A stretch of 64,000 nt of DNA from Litoditis marina (lineage: Eukaryota; Nematoda; Chromadorea; Rhabditida; Rhabditidae), in assembly GCA_964036275.1 (NCBI GenBank), contig OZ038434.1:8885060-8949059 (forward strand), read 5' to 3'. Numbering within the stretch: the first letter of the stretch is position 1; every line of letters begins with the position of its first letter. The notes beneath the pieces are model-generated. The model did no database searches and had not been told where the DNA came from. It saw nothing but the letters and a program-made list of their open reading frames with translations. The translations under genes and the position numbers were made by a program. Shown in pieces: positions 12,555 through 24,053 of this stretch.

Positions 12555-15500
12555 ATGTTCCCTCAAAACTGCCCTCCTACACGCGTGCCAAACACACTTC
12601 CGCAGCGGTACCACAATCAAAAGCGTCCTTTGCTCCACGCAAAACGCGTCGCTCTCTCCAACCAAACACCTCCAAGGTTGTCCAAAACAGTGAGTTGTTG
12701 TTTTTCTTCAATTTTCGCACATCCTAGATTCACAAGTTGTTTTAAACCATTATGTTCGTACTGTATATATGGGCGTTATTTGCAGAGGAACCAGTTTTGT
12801 GTTTGATAATGTGAAACTGAATTCAGTGCTCTAAAGTTTTCATTTAGTTTTGGTTCTTATGTAGATAACCAACTGCTAGTTTTTCGTTATTCAAGTGTTC
12901 ATATCATTTTGCTGATCTAACGTGTTGTCAATAACTTGTTTATTTGTGGAACCTGCTGCCCCACCTCAGCCGATTTCTGAAGAAGGACCACGTGTTCCGA
13001 TTCTTCTCAATCCTTCCGATCATTACTCCAAAATTTTGACCCTATCACCCGTGAGTTTTTCCACCTCTAAACTACTTTTCATTTCGTATCTTGTTGCTCG
13101 CGGCACATTTCCTAAGTCTCCGGGTTGGCTGAATGATTATCATACACATATCCCAGTAAGGTTGTCCGAATAGTCAGAAAAGATCGATAAACGGATTACT
13201 TTTCAGCCAAAAACGAGAAAAATTGTCTATTTTTGTTGCAAAATCATGAATTTTCACTTTTTTAAATCTGAAAACGTAGTACTTCCTGTCGAATAATCGG
13301 ACCTTACAACTTGTCAGTTTGCTCCGTAGAGCTCATAACTTAATAAGCCATGTGAGGCGCAGGAAAAGGAAATATAACAAAACGTAGTGTGGAGAAAGGT
13401 CTTATAATGCTTCGGCTGTTTCATACCCTCCCCCCCCCACTACTCTATTTTCTTGTTTGAGGGTTGATGTTTTTCTTCATTGAGTCTGGCTCGGTCTCTA
13501 ACTGTTTTCTTAATATTCATCGTTCAGTCAGCGGATGCAACATTGCTGTTTCATGGACAATTCGACATTAAGAAAGTGCTAGCAAGCGGAATCCTACAAA
13601 CGAAGTACTTGAGTGCTTTGCGGTTGGTTCCTCTTAATTTTTATATATTTACAATGGGATAGAAGAGCACGTTGTTTTCTCACGTTTCATATCACGTGGT
13701 AATATGTTCCTAGAATGGAAGTTTACCTTATCTAAATCACCTTGGTTTATAGTCATGAAATTCACTGGAGATCAACTCCGAATGTGAAATGTGCTACTAT
13801 AACAAATATAATTTTTGGTTTTTTGTGAGCTTTCATCGATAAAAATATAGCTGTTAAGTTTGCTCTCGAAAATATGGCCCCTTCTCTAGCTCTTATTGAA
13901 TGCGAACCTTGAAACTGTCTGTGGACCTGACAGATTATGAGCTGATTAAGTGGTGGCCTCTCTTTCCAGCCGCTGTCACCAGTTCGACAAGGCCATTTCC
14001 TTCCTGACAGCCGAGGTGGTGGATCAGCTGTCGCCGTCGGCCCTGATAGAGGCCGGTCGCCTGCTGCTCGACGCTCGTTCCCATGCTCATTCATATGGCC
14101 AGGAGGTGGCCCGTCTGCTACGCCAGAGAAGCAGTCAGATGAGACTGCCACCCTCCCTCTCCGCCACAATCGGTACATTATATTATGATCTAAGATTACC
14201 ATAGTTAGTAGAACCAGGCCTGAATGGAAACAGACAGAATATATGATACCTGGGCTTTAAACAATGTTAAAGCGCAAGTTTAAATGAAAGTTTAGTTTGA
14301 TCTCTCATCCCACTCAATCACAATTGCATTAGCTATACAGTAAAACGGCTGGCAGCTTTCACTAAATTAGAGGGCAATATAATTTACTGATTCGCAACCA
14401 GCTTTGTCTCGAGCAAATCATAATTGCGTTCTAGATTTTTCCCTGAATTCGCTTCTCGATGAAAAGACGGCTGTCAAGGAGTTTTCTCCGGAAAAGATGG
14501 AACCCATTCTCTGGAAGCGAGACGCAATGACTTCGTTGGCCTGTTCCGCCCTGCGAACGGATCAGTTTGACATGTTCAGGTTGGAGTTCATTTGGGTTTT
14601 CATCAACCAGGGTAAACAAACACACAAACAAACACTTCCATCAAGCATCAACAATGTACGCGGTCATTTCAGTACTAGCGTGGGCTATTCAGTTTTAATG
14701 AAAACACTAACGGCTTTTATTCACTGCTTGATAACATGTATTAGTTTGTTCGTTTAAGTTTCAGTAGAGTTGCTGCTGAATTAAGATGCTGTTGATGAGA
14801 GAAAAGAACATATTCCTTTGCAGACAAATCGTCAGCGTCGGCAACGTACCCGTCCACTGTCCTACTGTAGCCTTTTGGCTAATAGACCGTACGGTTAAGA
14901 AAAAGGTAACAATCATTTCAAACTTTTTATTTATCTACAAAAAGCAAGAATGAGATAACGGGGCAAGTCAGCTATGATGGAAGTTTACTGCACGGATACT
15001 CCTGCGTTCTCTCGGGCGGTAGTTACATCTGTAAATGAAATAGATAAATCTACAGCATAGAAGCATGGGCCCATCGAATAAATATGAAGTAGGTAAAACG
15101 TACCGTTCTTTGCATTCAGAGCAATCTCGGGGGTAATTTTGGCAAGCATGGCAGGAAGCCCAGCACCGTTATACTCTGCTGGAATGGATATTTATTTTCA
15201 ATTGGCAGTATACGCGTCGCAAAAAATATATTATCCAGTTGAATCTAAGGTACCCCGCTTAGCAGTAATAGCGGTTCCTAGCAGTAGTAGCAAGCTAGTT
15301 AGGTAATATGGTGCATAATTGCATCCATTGTGAACAAGTTGAGACGAAATAGTACTTGCGTAAGGTGATCGAAAATCATTACCCACCTGGTTTGATGGGG
15401 ATGCCAGCTGGTACCAGTGTGGCAGAGTCCAGATTGTGAAGGCATTCAATAGAGTCGGAAACCGTCAGATTTCCCACTTTGAAGGATGAGAAGGGCACTG

Positions 15501-18500
15501 CAAATAGGTCAAATTATGGTGAAATTCCCAAACAGATACAGAATTAGATCACTCCAGCGACTATTAAATGATGCTCACTTTCGACTTCGGTTTCCGACGG
15601 AGGGCTCTCATACCAGGACAGATCTTCTGAAACGAACAGCGATGAGAGGAAAATATACAAGTCCTCGAGGTTTATGTGTTGATACTGTAGTGAATAATCT
15701 ATGTAACATTCACCCGAGTGCTAAACTACCAAGTGCTAGGAAAATTCAGATCTTTGAACTTTGGGATGGGATTAATCTTTGAACTTTGGGATGAGATTTA
15801 TGGGATTGGATTGTGATGGATAACTATTTTCTGATCTGGTTAATCCGTTTCCGATGAAATAAATAGGAACACTACTGTAGTTCGATAAAACAAGAAGGGA
15901 TACGATACCTTCAATTACGCAGTCGGTTTCCGATGGTTTGGCCGAGTAGACGGATATGTCCAGATCGGAGAGGGACGAGAGCTCTGAAAAATGACTATTC
16001 AGTACGAGTTGGACATATTATCTCCTTAAATATCCCAATTTTCGTTAAGTAGAGTTCTAGTCTACTTATTGGTTTGTATCAAATTACAGAGTAAATTAGA
16101 GTAGGTCAGAATCAAATAAATAAATACAACAGATTCGATCAAAGTAGAGCAACATTTTACCTCCGGCCACGTTTTCGAGGGCGGTTTTGAGATCTTCCTC
16201 GGTCAGACTTCCAATGGCGGTACGAATGTCATCCTCTGTCACTCCCACTGCAAATAGATGATATTACGCTTTTCACAAGTTTTTTCAAAGATTCCTAAAA
16301 AGTTTTTAAAACAAAAACTCACATTTTTGAGCAATCTCGTTGAAGCTGACGTTTGTTTCCGACGATACATCCGAATAGATCGATATATCTTCTGGAAGGG
16401 AAGATTATTTAGAAGAATAAATATAATGCATTTGTTGATACTGAAAACGGAAACATCGAAAGTAGATTTGAAAGAAGAATCGAGTATTGACTTGACCAGT
16501 TTGGTGGGAATATGGAATCTGAGAAAATATGAGAGGACCCAATAAAGAAGTCACCAACGTTCGCTTTGATTCTGAAGTTCAATTTGTTCGTTCGATTCCA
16601 TGGTTCAAGAGTAGACCGTTTGTCGCGCAGGAAGTAGAAGCAATGAGCAATGACTGAGCCAGAGACTGTTTCGCCAACTTTCCACGTGAACGCGTTTCCG
16701 CGCTACTCGTTAAGCCTTTCCTGTATAAGCGAAGGTGCCCCTGTTAGAGGGAGTTTCGAGGAAAGGAAATCGTACCCGTTTACAGGTTTTTCTGGCTATC
16801 ACTGTCCGAAACTATGGGGATCGGAGTTAACTTAATCTTCGGGGTTTCAAATTTCAACATTTGGTTTACAGCAATTTTTACACAGAATGAGTATAACTAA
16901 ATAAACGATAGTTACATGTAAGTTGTAAATTTAGATTATGGGGTCTTCTGTGATTGATTGGCTTGAGTAAGATGAATCAGTCAATAATCAGTGCTGGAGT
17001 GTTTTGAAAACTGTCAATTTTAATTTCAGATCAATGGTTCCTCGGTGGCAAAATGGTATGCTTCGCATGTTGGGGAGTTAAGAGAATGTATTGCCGATCA
17101 TGACTACGAGAATATCACCAAGAGAGTCTTCCGGTCAGTTTTATGTTTTTACTGGACATTTTCTGAAATTCAAGCCAGGTACAATTTAACACTCCAGCTC
17201 AATAGGGTTTGGGAAACGAATGAATTGTTCTTAATGTGCATATTATGCTGGATTATTAAATTGGGCGTACCTGAGTTATATTTGTTGGCACATATCGAAA
17301 GCTTATTCAGTTTTTGAAAGAAAACAGTTTTGCGATACAGTTCGATTTGTTCATTCATGAAAGTTTGAACGATCACTGTATTATAATGTACGTTTTTAGT
17401 GCTTGTCAATACGAGTTGGAAAAGGTGGATGTGACTAGAGATGGGTGTATCGGTAGACAAGGAGTACAATTGCCACCCGAGCCACCCTTGACGAAGAAGA
17501 GTCTCGAGTTGTTGCGAAACGATATGCTGACATTGCTTCAAGGTCTATCTAAGTTAGGAGGTATGTATTACTTATTATACCTATAATATACTACGACAAA
17601 ATGCTCTACAGATTTGCGTTTACTCTCGCTTTTTGGTTGAAACCACCGGATAAATGTTTGGATGTGAATTTCACGTTCATGACAAGCTAACATACGGTAA
17701 CCACCTACTTTCTAATATCAACATGGTCTATTGAAAAAAAAAACTTTTTGTTGTTACTTTTTTATTCAATTAGAGATTAGAAGGAGAAGGAAAATAAATT
17801 CTGATTTCTCAATAAAAGTGAAAATTTTAATTGTCGAGTGGTTGAGGCAGGTATTCTAAAAAACCGAATATGCGTTCTATGCTGAACTTCGCAAATCTTG
17901 CCGGTTACAGTATGATGAAGGTTGAATCAATGGTGTGGAACGGAAGGGAAATGCTTGTATATTATGTTGGAAATCTTTTCTGTTCCTTGATTTCCTATTG
18001 TGTTTTCATTGACCGAATGTTCAGGAAGTATCTCACCGGCAGAGTTGACTGCCCTGCAAGTGCTCGTTCGCGAATGGCGTCAGTCGGCTGACCCGAAGAG
18101 TACAAAGGCGGTGGTTATTGACAGTCTCAATTTGACCTACCGCAAGCCTTCCGGTCTCCTCGAGGCAGTAGTCAATGAGTGAGTATTCGTATTTAATATT
18201 TAGTTTGATATGACTACACATTAGTAGTTTCGAATTACGAATGAAACGTAACCGGATCGGACTACAAACGTATGTAGGGTTTCAGTCAGCCTTTCGTGGA
18301 CCTTACCTGGAGCTGAGAAGAAGTATAGTTTGAATAAGCTTGACCTCTGCTGCATTCTCAAGAAGATTGACTCATATACAAATTCACGTTTAGCTACAGT
18401 TCCACAGCAAGTTGTGGTCGTTTTTGCGTTCTAAACTCATTTAGGACTGAGAATTTTCAAAGAATTTGGTTTTTTTTACAGAATCCTCCTACCTGAGTAC

Positions 18501-20044
18501 AAAAATGTGATGATAATCTCTCGAAACTTTTTGCGGCCATATGTGAGCAAGATTCAGTGGAAGGGGAATGTGTGCGTTTACTACTCCCCTGCAGTGTGAG
18601 TGAATTTCTATTTTTTAGTTCCGTTAGTATTTTGTTCTCATTTTTCAATTTATTCGTTAATGCTCTGTTCATGAGTGTCAAATTGTTGTGTGTTACCACC
18701 GGCGGCATGCCTTTTCGATGTGCAACATTAATGGGAAACATGCTTCAATACAAAATTGTGGAAAGACTATCTTATACAAAACTTGTTTTCGCAGCTATTT
18801 GTGTTTCTCTTGCAAGCGTTAGTATACTGATATTCAATTGCAGAATCACGTGAGACATGTTAGACACAGCAGAACTAAGAAACGTGCAATGAAGCACAGT
18901 AGCTCTTTATAATGCTAACTTTTCGTGACTATTCAGTTTACTTCTGGTATAATTGCAGATCGGAGGATGATTTGCATGTTCTGATGGCGGCCCTCGACTG
19001 GGGACAGGGTGCATACGTACTGAGCAACGATCGATTTGGGGCCCATGCTGTCAAGATGAAGTAGGTTTTGATCAAACGCAGGGCGATTTTGTTGGATTGG
19101 AAATTGAATCACCCGCTTTTCTCCAAAATCGATAGTTTGAACTGACCTAGTTTCAAAAAATAGTCACCTTTACTGGTGAAAACCTCACTTTCCGCCTAGT
19201 TTTGTAGTATCTTCACTTAGATAAAACACCTGATTTTCAATTAGTTTTGTGGAGAATAAAGTCGCCTCATGTATGGTTCTGATCAACTGTTCACCTAATG
19301 GCAAACAACAGTTGTAAACTGTTAGAAAATGTAACCGGTCAGGAATTGTTTCCTTCTAAACCGCTCGGTTACTGTCCACAGGTTCAGCGTGGGTTGAACC
19401 AACAAATCGGTTACAAGCCCATACTTCCAAAGGGCTGGAAGATGAGGTCACCACACTATTGAACTACTACTGGGCGAATTACCTTATTCACAGATGAACT
19501 TGCAGGAACTCCGGTACATTGTCTCTCGAGAATTGGCTGCAGCAACGACAAATTCATTACGAGAGATCATCTTCTTCCAGGGGAGAAGTAGTGGTGGAGG
19601 TTCGTGGTTATGGCATCTTTGGTCTGAGGCGCGTGCCTATACTTCACTCGTAGTTTGATGTTCACACACTGCAGAGCTTACGGGTTTACACTGAAACATA
19701 CATCAAACTATTAAAGTAGCACAATAGACATCCACTACTAAGATAGCACAAATGCACTGTTGCAGCCTGCCTTCCTTTGAGGAACTTCTATAAGCGTTTT
19801 TAAATAGAGTGGTTGTCTGTCTTCAAAATCTTTTCTCATCGCAAGGTCAATTAATTCTGTTTTCATGGATGTCCTGGTTATGTTCGTGTTTCAGACGTTG
19901 CCAAATTTCGATCGCCGTGTCACATTACTCGAGGATGGTTCAGTTTTTCTCCCCGTTATACACCCGGAGTCTTCATTCAGAACAAATCCAAGTTATTCGT
20001 ACCACATGGCAACTCCCATGAAAAAGAAAAGCAAAACAAAATGA
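12555..20044 (+). CDS. prorp: protein-only mitochondrial RNase P nuclease (PRORP/MRPP3)
   Basis: PRORP is the metallonuclease that cleaves 5' leaders from mitochondrial tRNA precursors. Thirteen exons keep phase: 12555-12689, 12970-13050, 13528-13622, 13970-14172, 14435-14579, 14824-14905, 17030-17133, 17400-17560, 18025-18178, 18482-18595, 18959-19060, 19506-19599, 19895-20044 (539 aa; human 583). The first ATG opens a basic N-terminus without acidic residues for 45 codons, as in a mitochondrial presequence. Exons 3-7 form the helical PPR-like part. The NYN nuclease domain shows AVVIDSLN (Asp about 368), SEDD (about 425-428) and LSNDRFGAH, matching the four catalytic aspartates of human PRORP. 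The zinc-binding cysteines and histidine of the human protein appear mostly absent (see findings). Intron 6 houses a gene on the other strand. Confidence 0.9.
14985..16601 (-). CDS. unrecognised 167-aa protein, nested in a PRORP intron
   Basis: Seven exons on the minus strand: 16601-16559, 16391-16323, 16247-16161, 15983-15909, 15497-15387, 15178-15104, 15028-14985. Every intron is phase 1 and has GT-AG ends. The predicted protein starts MESNEQIELQNQSEQ, is acidic and Ser/Thr-rich, and has no signal peptide or membrane segment. An acidic element is repeated (DISIYSDVSSETN at about 16-28 and DISVYSAKPSETD at about 77-89), flanking a probable helix (TEDDIRTAIGSLTEEDL). The C-terminal part is more hydrophobic and ends ARENAGVSVQ. 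I do not recognise the family. It lies wholly inside PRORP intron 6, antisense to it. The initiating exon is the least certain; the other six are well supported by phase and splice sites. Confidence 0.72.
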
Positions 20045-21649
20045 TAGTAATTCAGCCAACTGCTTTGGTTTAGTTAGTGTGTTAAGACTGACAAAGCACT
20101 TTGTTGTCTCTTATTTTGTTCTGATTATTCATCCATGTGAAGTTTTTTGTTGGTATCTTGTTGTTTGTTGTTTGATAAAATGAGCTGCTCAATTTCTGTT
20201 CAATTTCCGAATAGTATAGGGTTAGTGATAGGAAATGTTTTTTGTTATAAAATTGTACCTGTGGTTCATTTTGCTCTATGTTTTGAGGCGGTTATCGGTT
20301 TTATGTGTTAATTTGTAAAATGAACATTTATAGATATCGCTCACACTAGTATATAGTGGCGAATAGCACAGTTAAATTTTACGATGTATGCAATGAAAAT
20401 AAGGAACCCCTCTTGATCGCTGAAAGTTAACAAAAAATATGAAACGGGTGGAGAAATCTGTGAAAAAATAGAGAAATACATCAATCAGGAAAACTCTGTT
20501 GCATACACTGCTGTTCACTACTGGGAACGTTCAATTTCTTTTAATACTTGGTGTTTCTCAGAAAATTCAAATCGTTTTGAATATGGTTATACCGTTGAAC
20601 TTAAAATTTGACCGAGTGTGGTTTTGGTCGCCAATTATAGGCGTCGCCAACGGAAGTGCGGGAGGATACTGTATTTCTCAGTTTGCGCTGTGTACAGACA
20701 GATGGCCCTGAACTCAGCTTGCTGAAATGTGGTCTCGTAGCGCAGTGGTTAGTACCCAACTACGAAACTTTTACTCGCAGGTCCGATTCCGGCGAAATCG
20801 AGAATTTTTTGTAATTCCAACTTTTTAGCAGAAGAACTTTTTCAACTATGAAACTCCCGTAGAAAGTATGAGGACTATATGGATCTCAATTGAGGATCTT
20901 TATGATAAATCGATTGAGAAGATGAACACTTTTCAAAGAACATTTTATTTGAACTACAATCTTCGAGTTAATTACTCAATACTTCTATACCTCAACAGTG
21001 AAAGTGAACAACATTATTAACACAGCATTTAAGGTCAGTAGATTTTCTACAAACTGTTCCTCGACTCGTATAGAATAAAATCAAAACAGGCAGAGGTCAT
21101 ATATATTATAATCACATATTATATACTAAGTAATCATAGTTCTGTACTTCGCTCGTGGCATCTTCAAAATGGTTCGGACTAATTCTTCAATGACCTGGTT
21201 TTTCGGTAACTGCGTTTTCAGGTTACCTGGGGGTTTGTAATTCGTTGGTGAGAATTGAACAAAGCCTTGAAAGGGTTGCCAAAACATGTGGGTGACGAAT
21301 TAGAACTCCATTGATGGAAAAATGACGCGAGAAAAACAGATGATCAACGTTTGTGAATTAAGTTGGGTTACGACCCGCGTCAATATGGGTTGGGAAATGA
21401 AAAAATCGATATGGTAGATCAAATATCAAATAGCTCAAGAACGAATTCGAAGACAGGGAAAATCAGGCGTGTTGATTCCGAATGGGGTTTGAGATACATA
21501 AAACATTAAAGAGGGTGATCTTTCGTGAGTTTGATATAGTTTATATCGGAACTTCAACTAGAACATGCATTAGATTTTGTTGGAGTGAGTAGAAGGCCGA
21601 TCATGTACTAAAACTTGAGCTGTATTGATTTAAAAAAGTAATATTAAGT
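20045..21649. other. convergent intergenic region PRORP / LITAF
   Basis: The two genes end facing each other across 1.6 kb. I see no protein gene here. A tRNA-like sequence lies at 20731-20804; the rest is AT-rich. Confidence 0.5.
20731..20804 (+). repeat. tRNA-like sequence (pseudo-tRNA or SINE head)
   Basis: Reads like a degenerate tRNA: an A-box-like GCGCAGTGGTTAGTAC, a B-box-like GGTCCGATTCC, and short acceptor arms TCTCG/CGAGA. The T stem has a mismatch and the anticodon arm does not fold. The segment AAACTTTT followed by a B box is shared with 38359-38415, suggesting a tRNA-derived repeat rather than a working tRNA gene. Confidence 0.45.
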
Positions 21650-22908
21650 TTATAAGAATCGTTTTCGGACCGAAATCAGTTGAGCGCACTTCGGACAGTA
21701 GTGCTGAACGTCTTTGCAGGAATCGAGGCAAAACGGCACGAAAGCCAAGGGGAAGAAGAAACAGAGGACGAAAAGGAAACAAATCCACGTCAGACTGCCC
21801 GACACGTAGTTCTGCTTCGTGGTTATGTTCTGCTGAAAAGGCATGGTTGACAGATGTAAACTCATTCATACTAGAAGTAAATTGAATAGTCACGTAAAGT
21901 TAGCATTTTAATGAGGCATCATGCACTTTTTTCATTGCACGTTTCTGAGTTCTGCTGTGTTTCCCATTTTTCACGTGACTCTGCGATTGACTAACAGTAT
22001 AATGAATTGAAATACATAATACCGACAAATTAGCCGATGCAGCATTTTTTCCCGGAGCTCAGATATCAACATGCGTAATCTCAAACACACGCTATTAATC
22101 TGATCTTATGAAACGTCTCAAAACAGTGCGAGATGTGAAACATGCACGTTGAGATGTAGGTTTGAACATCTAGTATATTAATTTTTCTTACAAAAAAACT
22201 CACGGAACACTTTGGACAGTAGGCAAGATAGGGTGAGAAGGAAGGGGCCTGCTTCGTCTCGTGAATTATCACGATGGCATGAGGGGCCGAGTTTCCGAGC
22301 GGAATCTGAAATCATGCGCTCGATAGAACACATGGGAAAGAATTTAAATTAAAAGATCTAAAGTAGTTTTTTCTTCTAAAACTTCTCCGAACACTCAAAC
22401 CACCCTAATCCAAAAGTTCCATCTCCAAATTATGCACATAATAATATTTTAATAGATCAGGAAACGTGATTGAAACACCGTCGATATCTTTTCTAGCTTA
22501 CCGTATGTAATGTGCCTGGATCGACTTGAAGTGGCTGTGCAGGCTGTTCTGATAGGGGTACGAAGGGAGGCGGCGAGATCTTGTAGTTTGATTCCTGAAT
22601 ACAGAATATAAACAGTTTTCCTAGAACTGATTTGGTTGCAATTCTCGCGGAATCCTCGGAGACACAAATAAGTGCACAAGAAAACGGGGTGCCTGAGCTT
22701 TCAGAGGGTGCTCTAATCATTTCTATTCAACAAATTGTTTTTGGTGTTTTTGTGTGATTTATTTTATGCCTCGAGACATAACTTGTGTTTCGACTTGAGT
22801 TTGTCATCAACGGGGTTCAGGTACCTTTTTGGAGTTGCGGTTGTTCTGCTCCTCATAAGGCGGTGGTGGACGTGGGGGAGAGTAGGTGGGAGGAGGCGAA
22901 TCTGACAT
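21650..22908 (-). CDS. LITAF-domain membrane protein (153 aa)
   Basis: LITAF proteins are monotopic membrane proteins of late endosomes/lysosomes whose zinc-holding domain wraps a hydrophobic membrane-inserted segment. Four exons, all phase 0: 22908-22825, 22594-22502, 22305-22204, 21832-21650. The N-terminus is Pro-rich with PPTY and PPPY motifs, the known NEDD4-family/TSG101-linked sorting signals of LITAF. The domain has CPKC at 89-92, then YVSGSLTW, a hydrophobic segment at about 108-127, PFCLDSCKDVQHYCPKC with cysteines at 139 and 142 completing the zinc site, and a basic tail. A 3' splice-site-like 'cttttcag' abuts the ATG, suggesting trans-splicing right at the start codon. Several nematode paralogues usually exist, so no gene name is given. 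Confidence 0.9.
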
Positions 22909-23490
22909 CTGAAAAGATTGAAAATAAGTATTTTATAGAGAAGTGCCTCAGAGTGGATTCAAACAAGTTTGACACAGCGTCATATCGTAAACAAATTACA
23001 GCAAATATGAGTTTTGGTTTCAGATTGAAAGAAATAGGAGAGATGGTTAGAATGATGATGACAGCTGGCTTACGAGATTTCAATGAAGAAGTGTGGTTGC
23101 AAAGCAGAGGTTTTTCAAAAACAAAGAAAAATATATTCAAATATAAATTAATATTCATTTAAGTTTGTCACGGCTACGGACCAGTTGAGCGTAGACGTAG
23201 AGCTAGAGATAGAGCCTAGTACATGTCGACTTCGTGAATAACACCGAAACTTAGAAATGTGTTGGGATTTGCTTCGCCTGCGTATCCTTAGCGTAACAAA
23301 CGGATACAGATGTTAAACTTGAACAGTTTGTGTTTTATGACTCCATAACTTCCGTAGCGCAGACCATAAACAGTTTTTAAGTCCACGTAAAGGAGTAAAC
23401 CGCAATGCAAGCAGTGCGATAGTCAATTACTAAGACCAGCGTCTCAAGAAATGAACTAAGATGATCTGTGATTGAATGTTCAATAAGTGC

Positions 23491-23565
23491 GTTGTAGTTT
23501 GAGCTGCGCGTACAACGGTAGTTATGAATCACGATGAAACTGAGCGGGTTCAAACTACAAACACA
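23491..23565 (+). repeat. dispersed hairpin repeat, copy 1
   Basis: GTTGTAGTTTGA followed by GCTGCGC, then about 45 bases later the inverse TCAAACTACAAAC and CACAG. The ends can pair to make a 10-11 bp stem. Copy 2 at 23999-24053 has the same order of elements with a shorter middle. Confidence 0.6.
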
Positions 23566-23998
23566 GACGAACAGTTCAAAATGTACATTTTCTGCCTGAT
23601 TGTTCTTGTGCAATCTCTACATTCATGAGTCGAGAAAAAGCATCAGATAACTACTGTGAAGTTGCACGTTTTGTTCTGTAGTTTAGGTTACAGGTTTTTC
23701 GTGGTGTGAAATCGTTTGAACAGTATACATTTACAAACTGAGATATCAGACATCATTTTACAAAGTTCCGATTAGATAACATTACCAAAGTTCAGAGTTT
23801 AGTTTCTAACTGGAAGTTTCTTAAAGAAATTTGAAAGTACTAGGAATAGAAATTGCGCTTGTGATTATAGTGGAAGCCTAGCGATCAGCTGATCATGCCG
23901 GTGGCTCAACTCGTTTCTGCACAGAAAATAGTTTGATAAACGATGACCAATGAAGATACACCGAATACTTCCCTATCATATGCGATGATGTTGTATGA

Positions 23999-24053
23999 GT
24001 TGTAGTTTGAACTGCGCAATCTACAACATATGGATCAAACTGTAGACACAGCA
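23999..24053 (+). repeat. dispersed hairpin repeat, copy 2
   Basis: GTTGTAGTTTGAACTGCGC, then CTACAAC, then TCAAACTGTAGACACAG. It shares order and most bases with copy 1, about 510 bp away. Confidence 0.6.

Noticed and set aside
12496..12727. Alternative frame over PRORP exon 1 (VPSTFLNVPSKL...)
   Set aside because: It ends in phase 1 at the donor, while the next exon needs phase 0. The frame from ATG 12555 fits and gives a better presequence.
13762..14202. 146-aa minus-strand ORF
   Set aside because: It mirrors PRORP exon 4 and has no independent splice or domain support.
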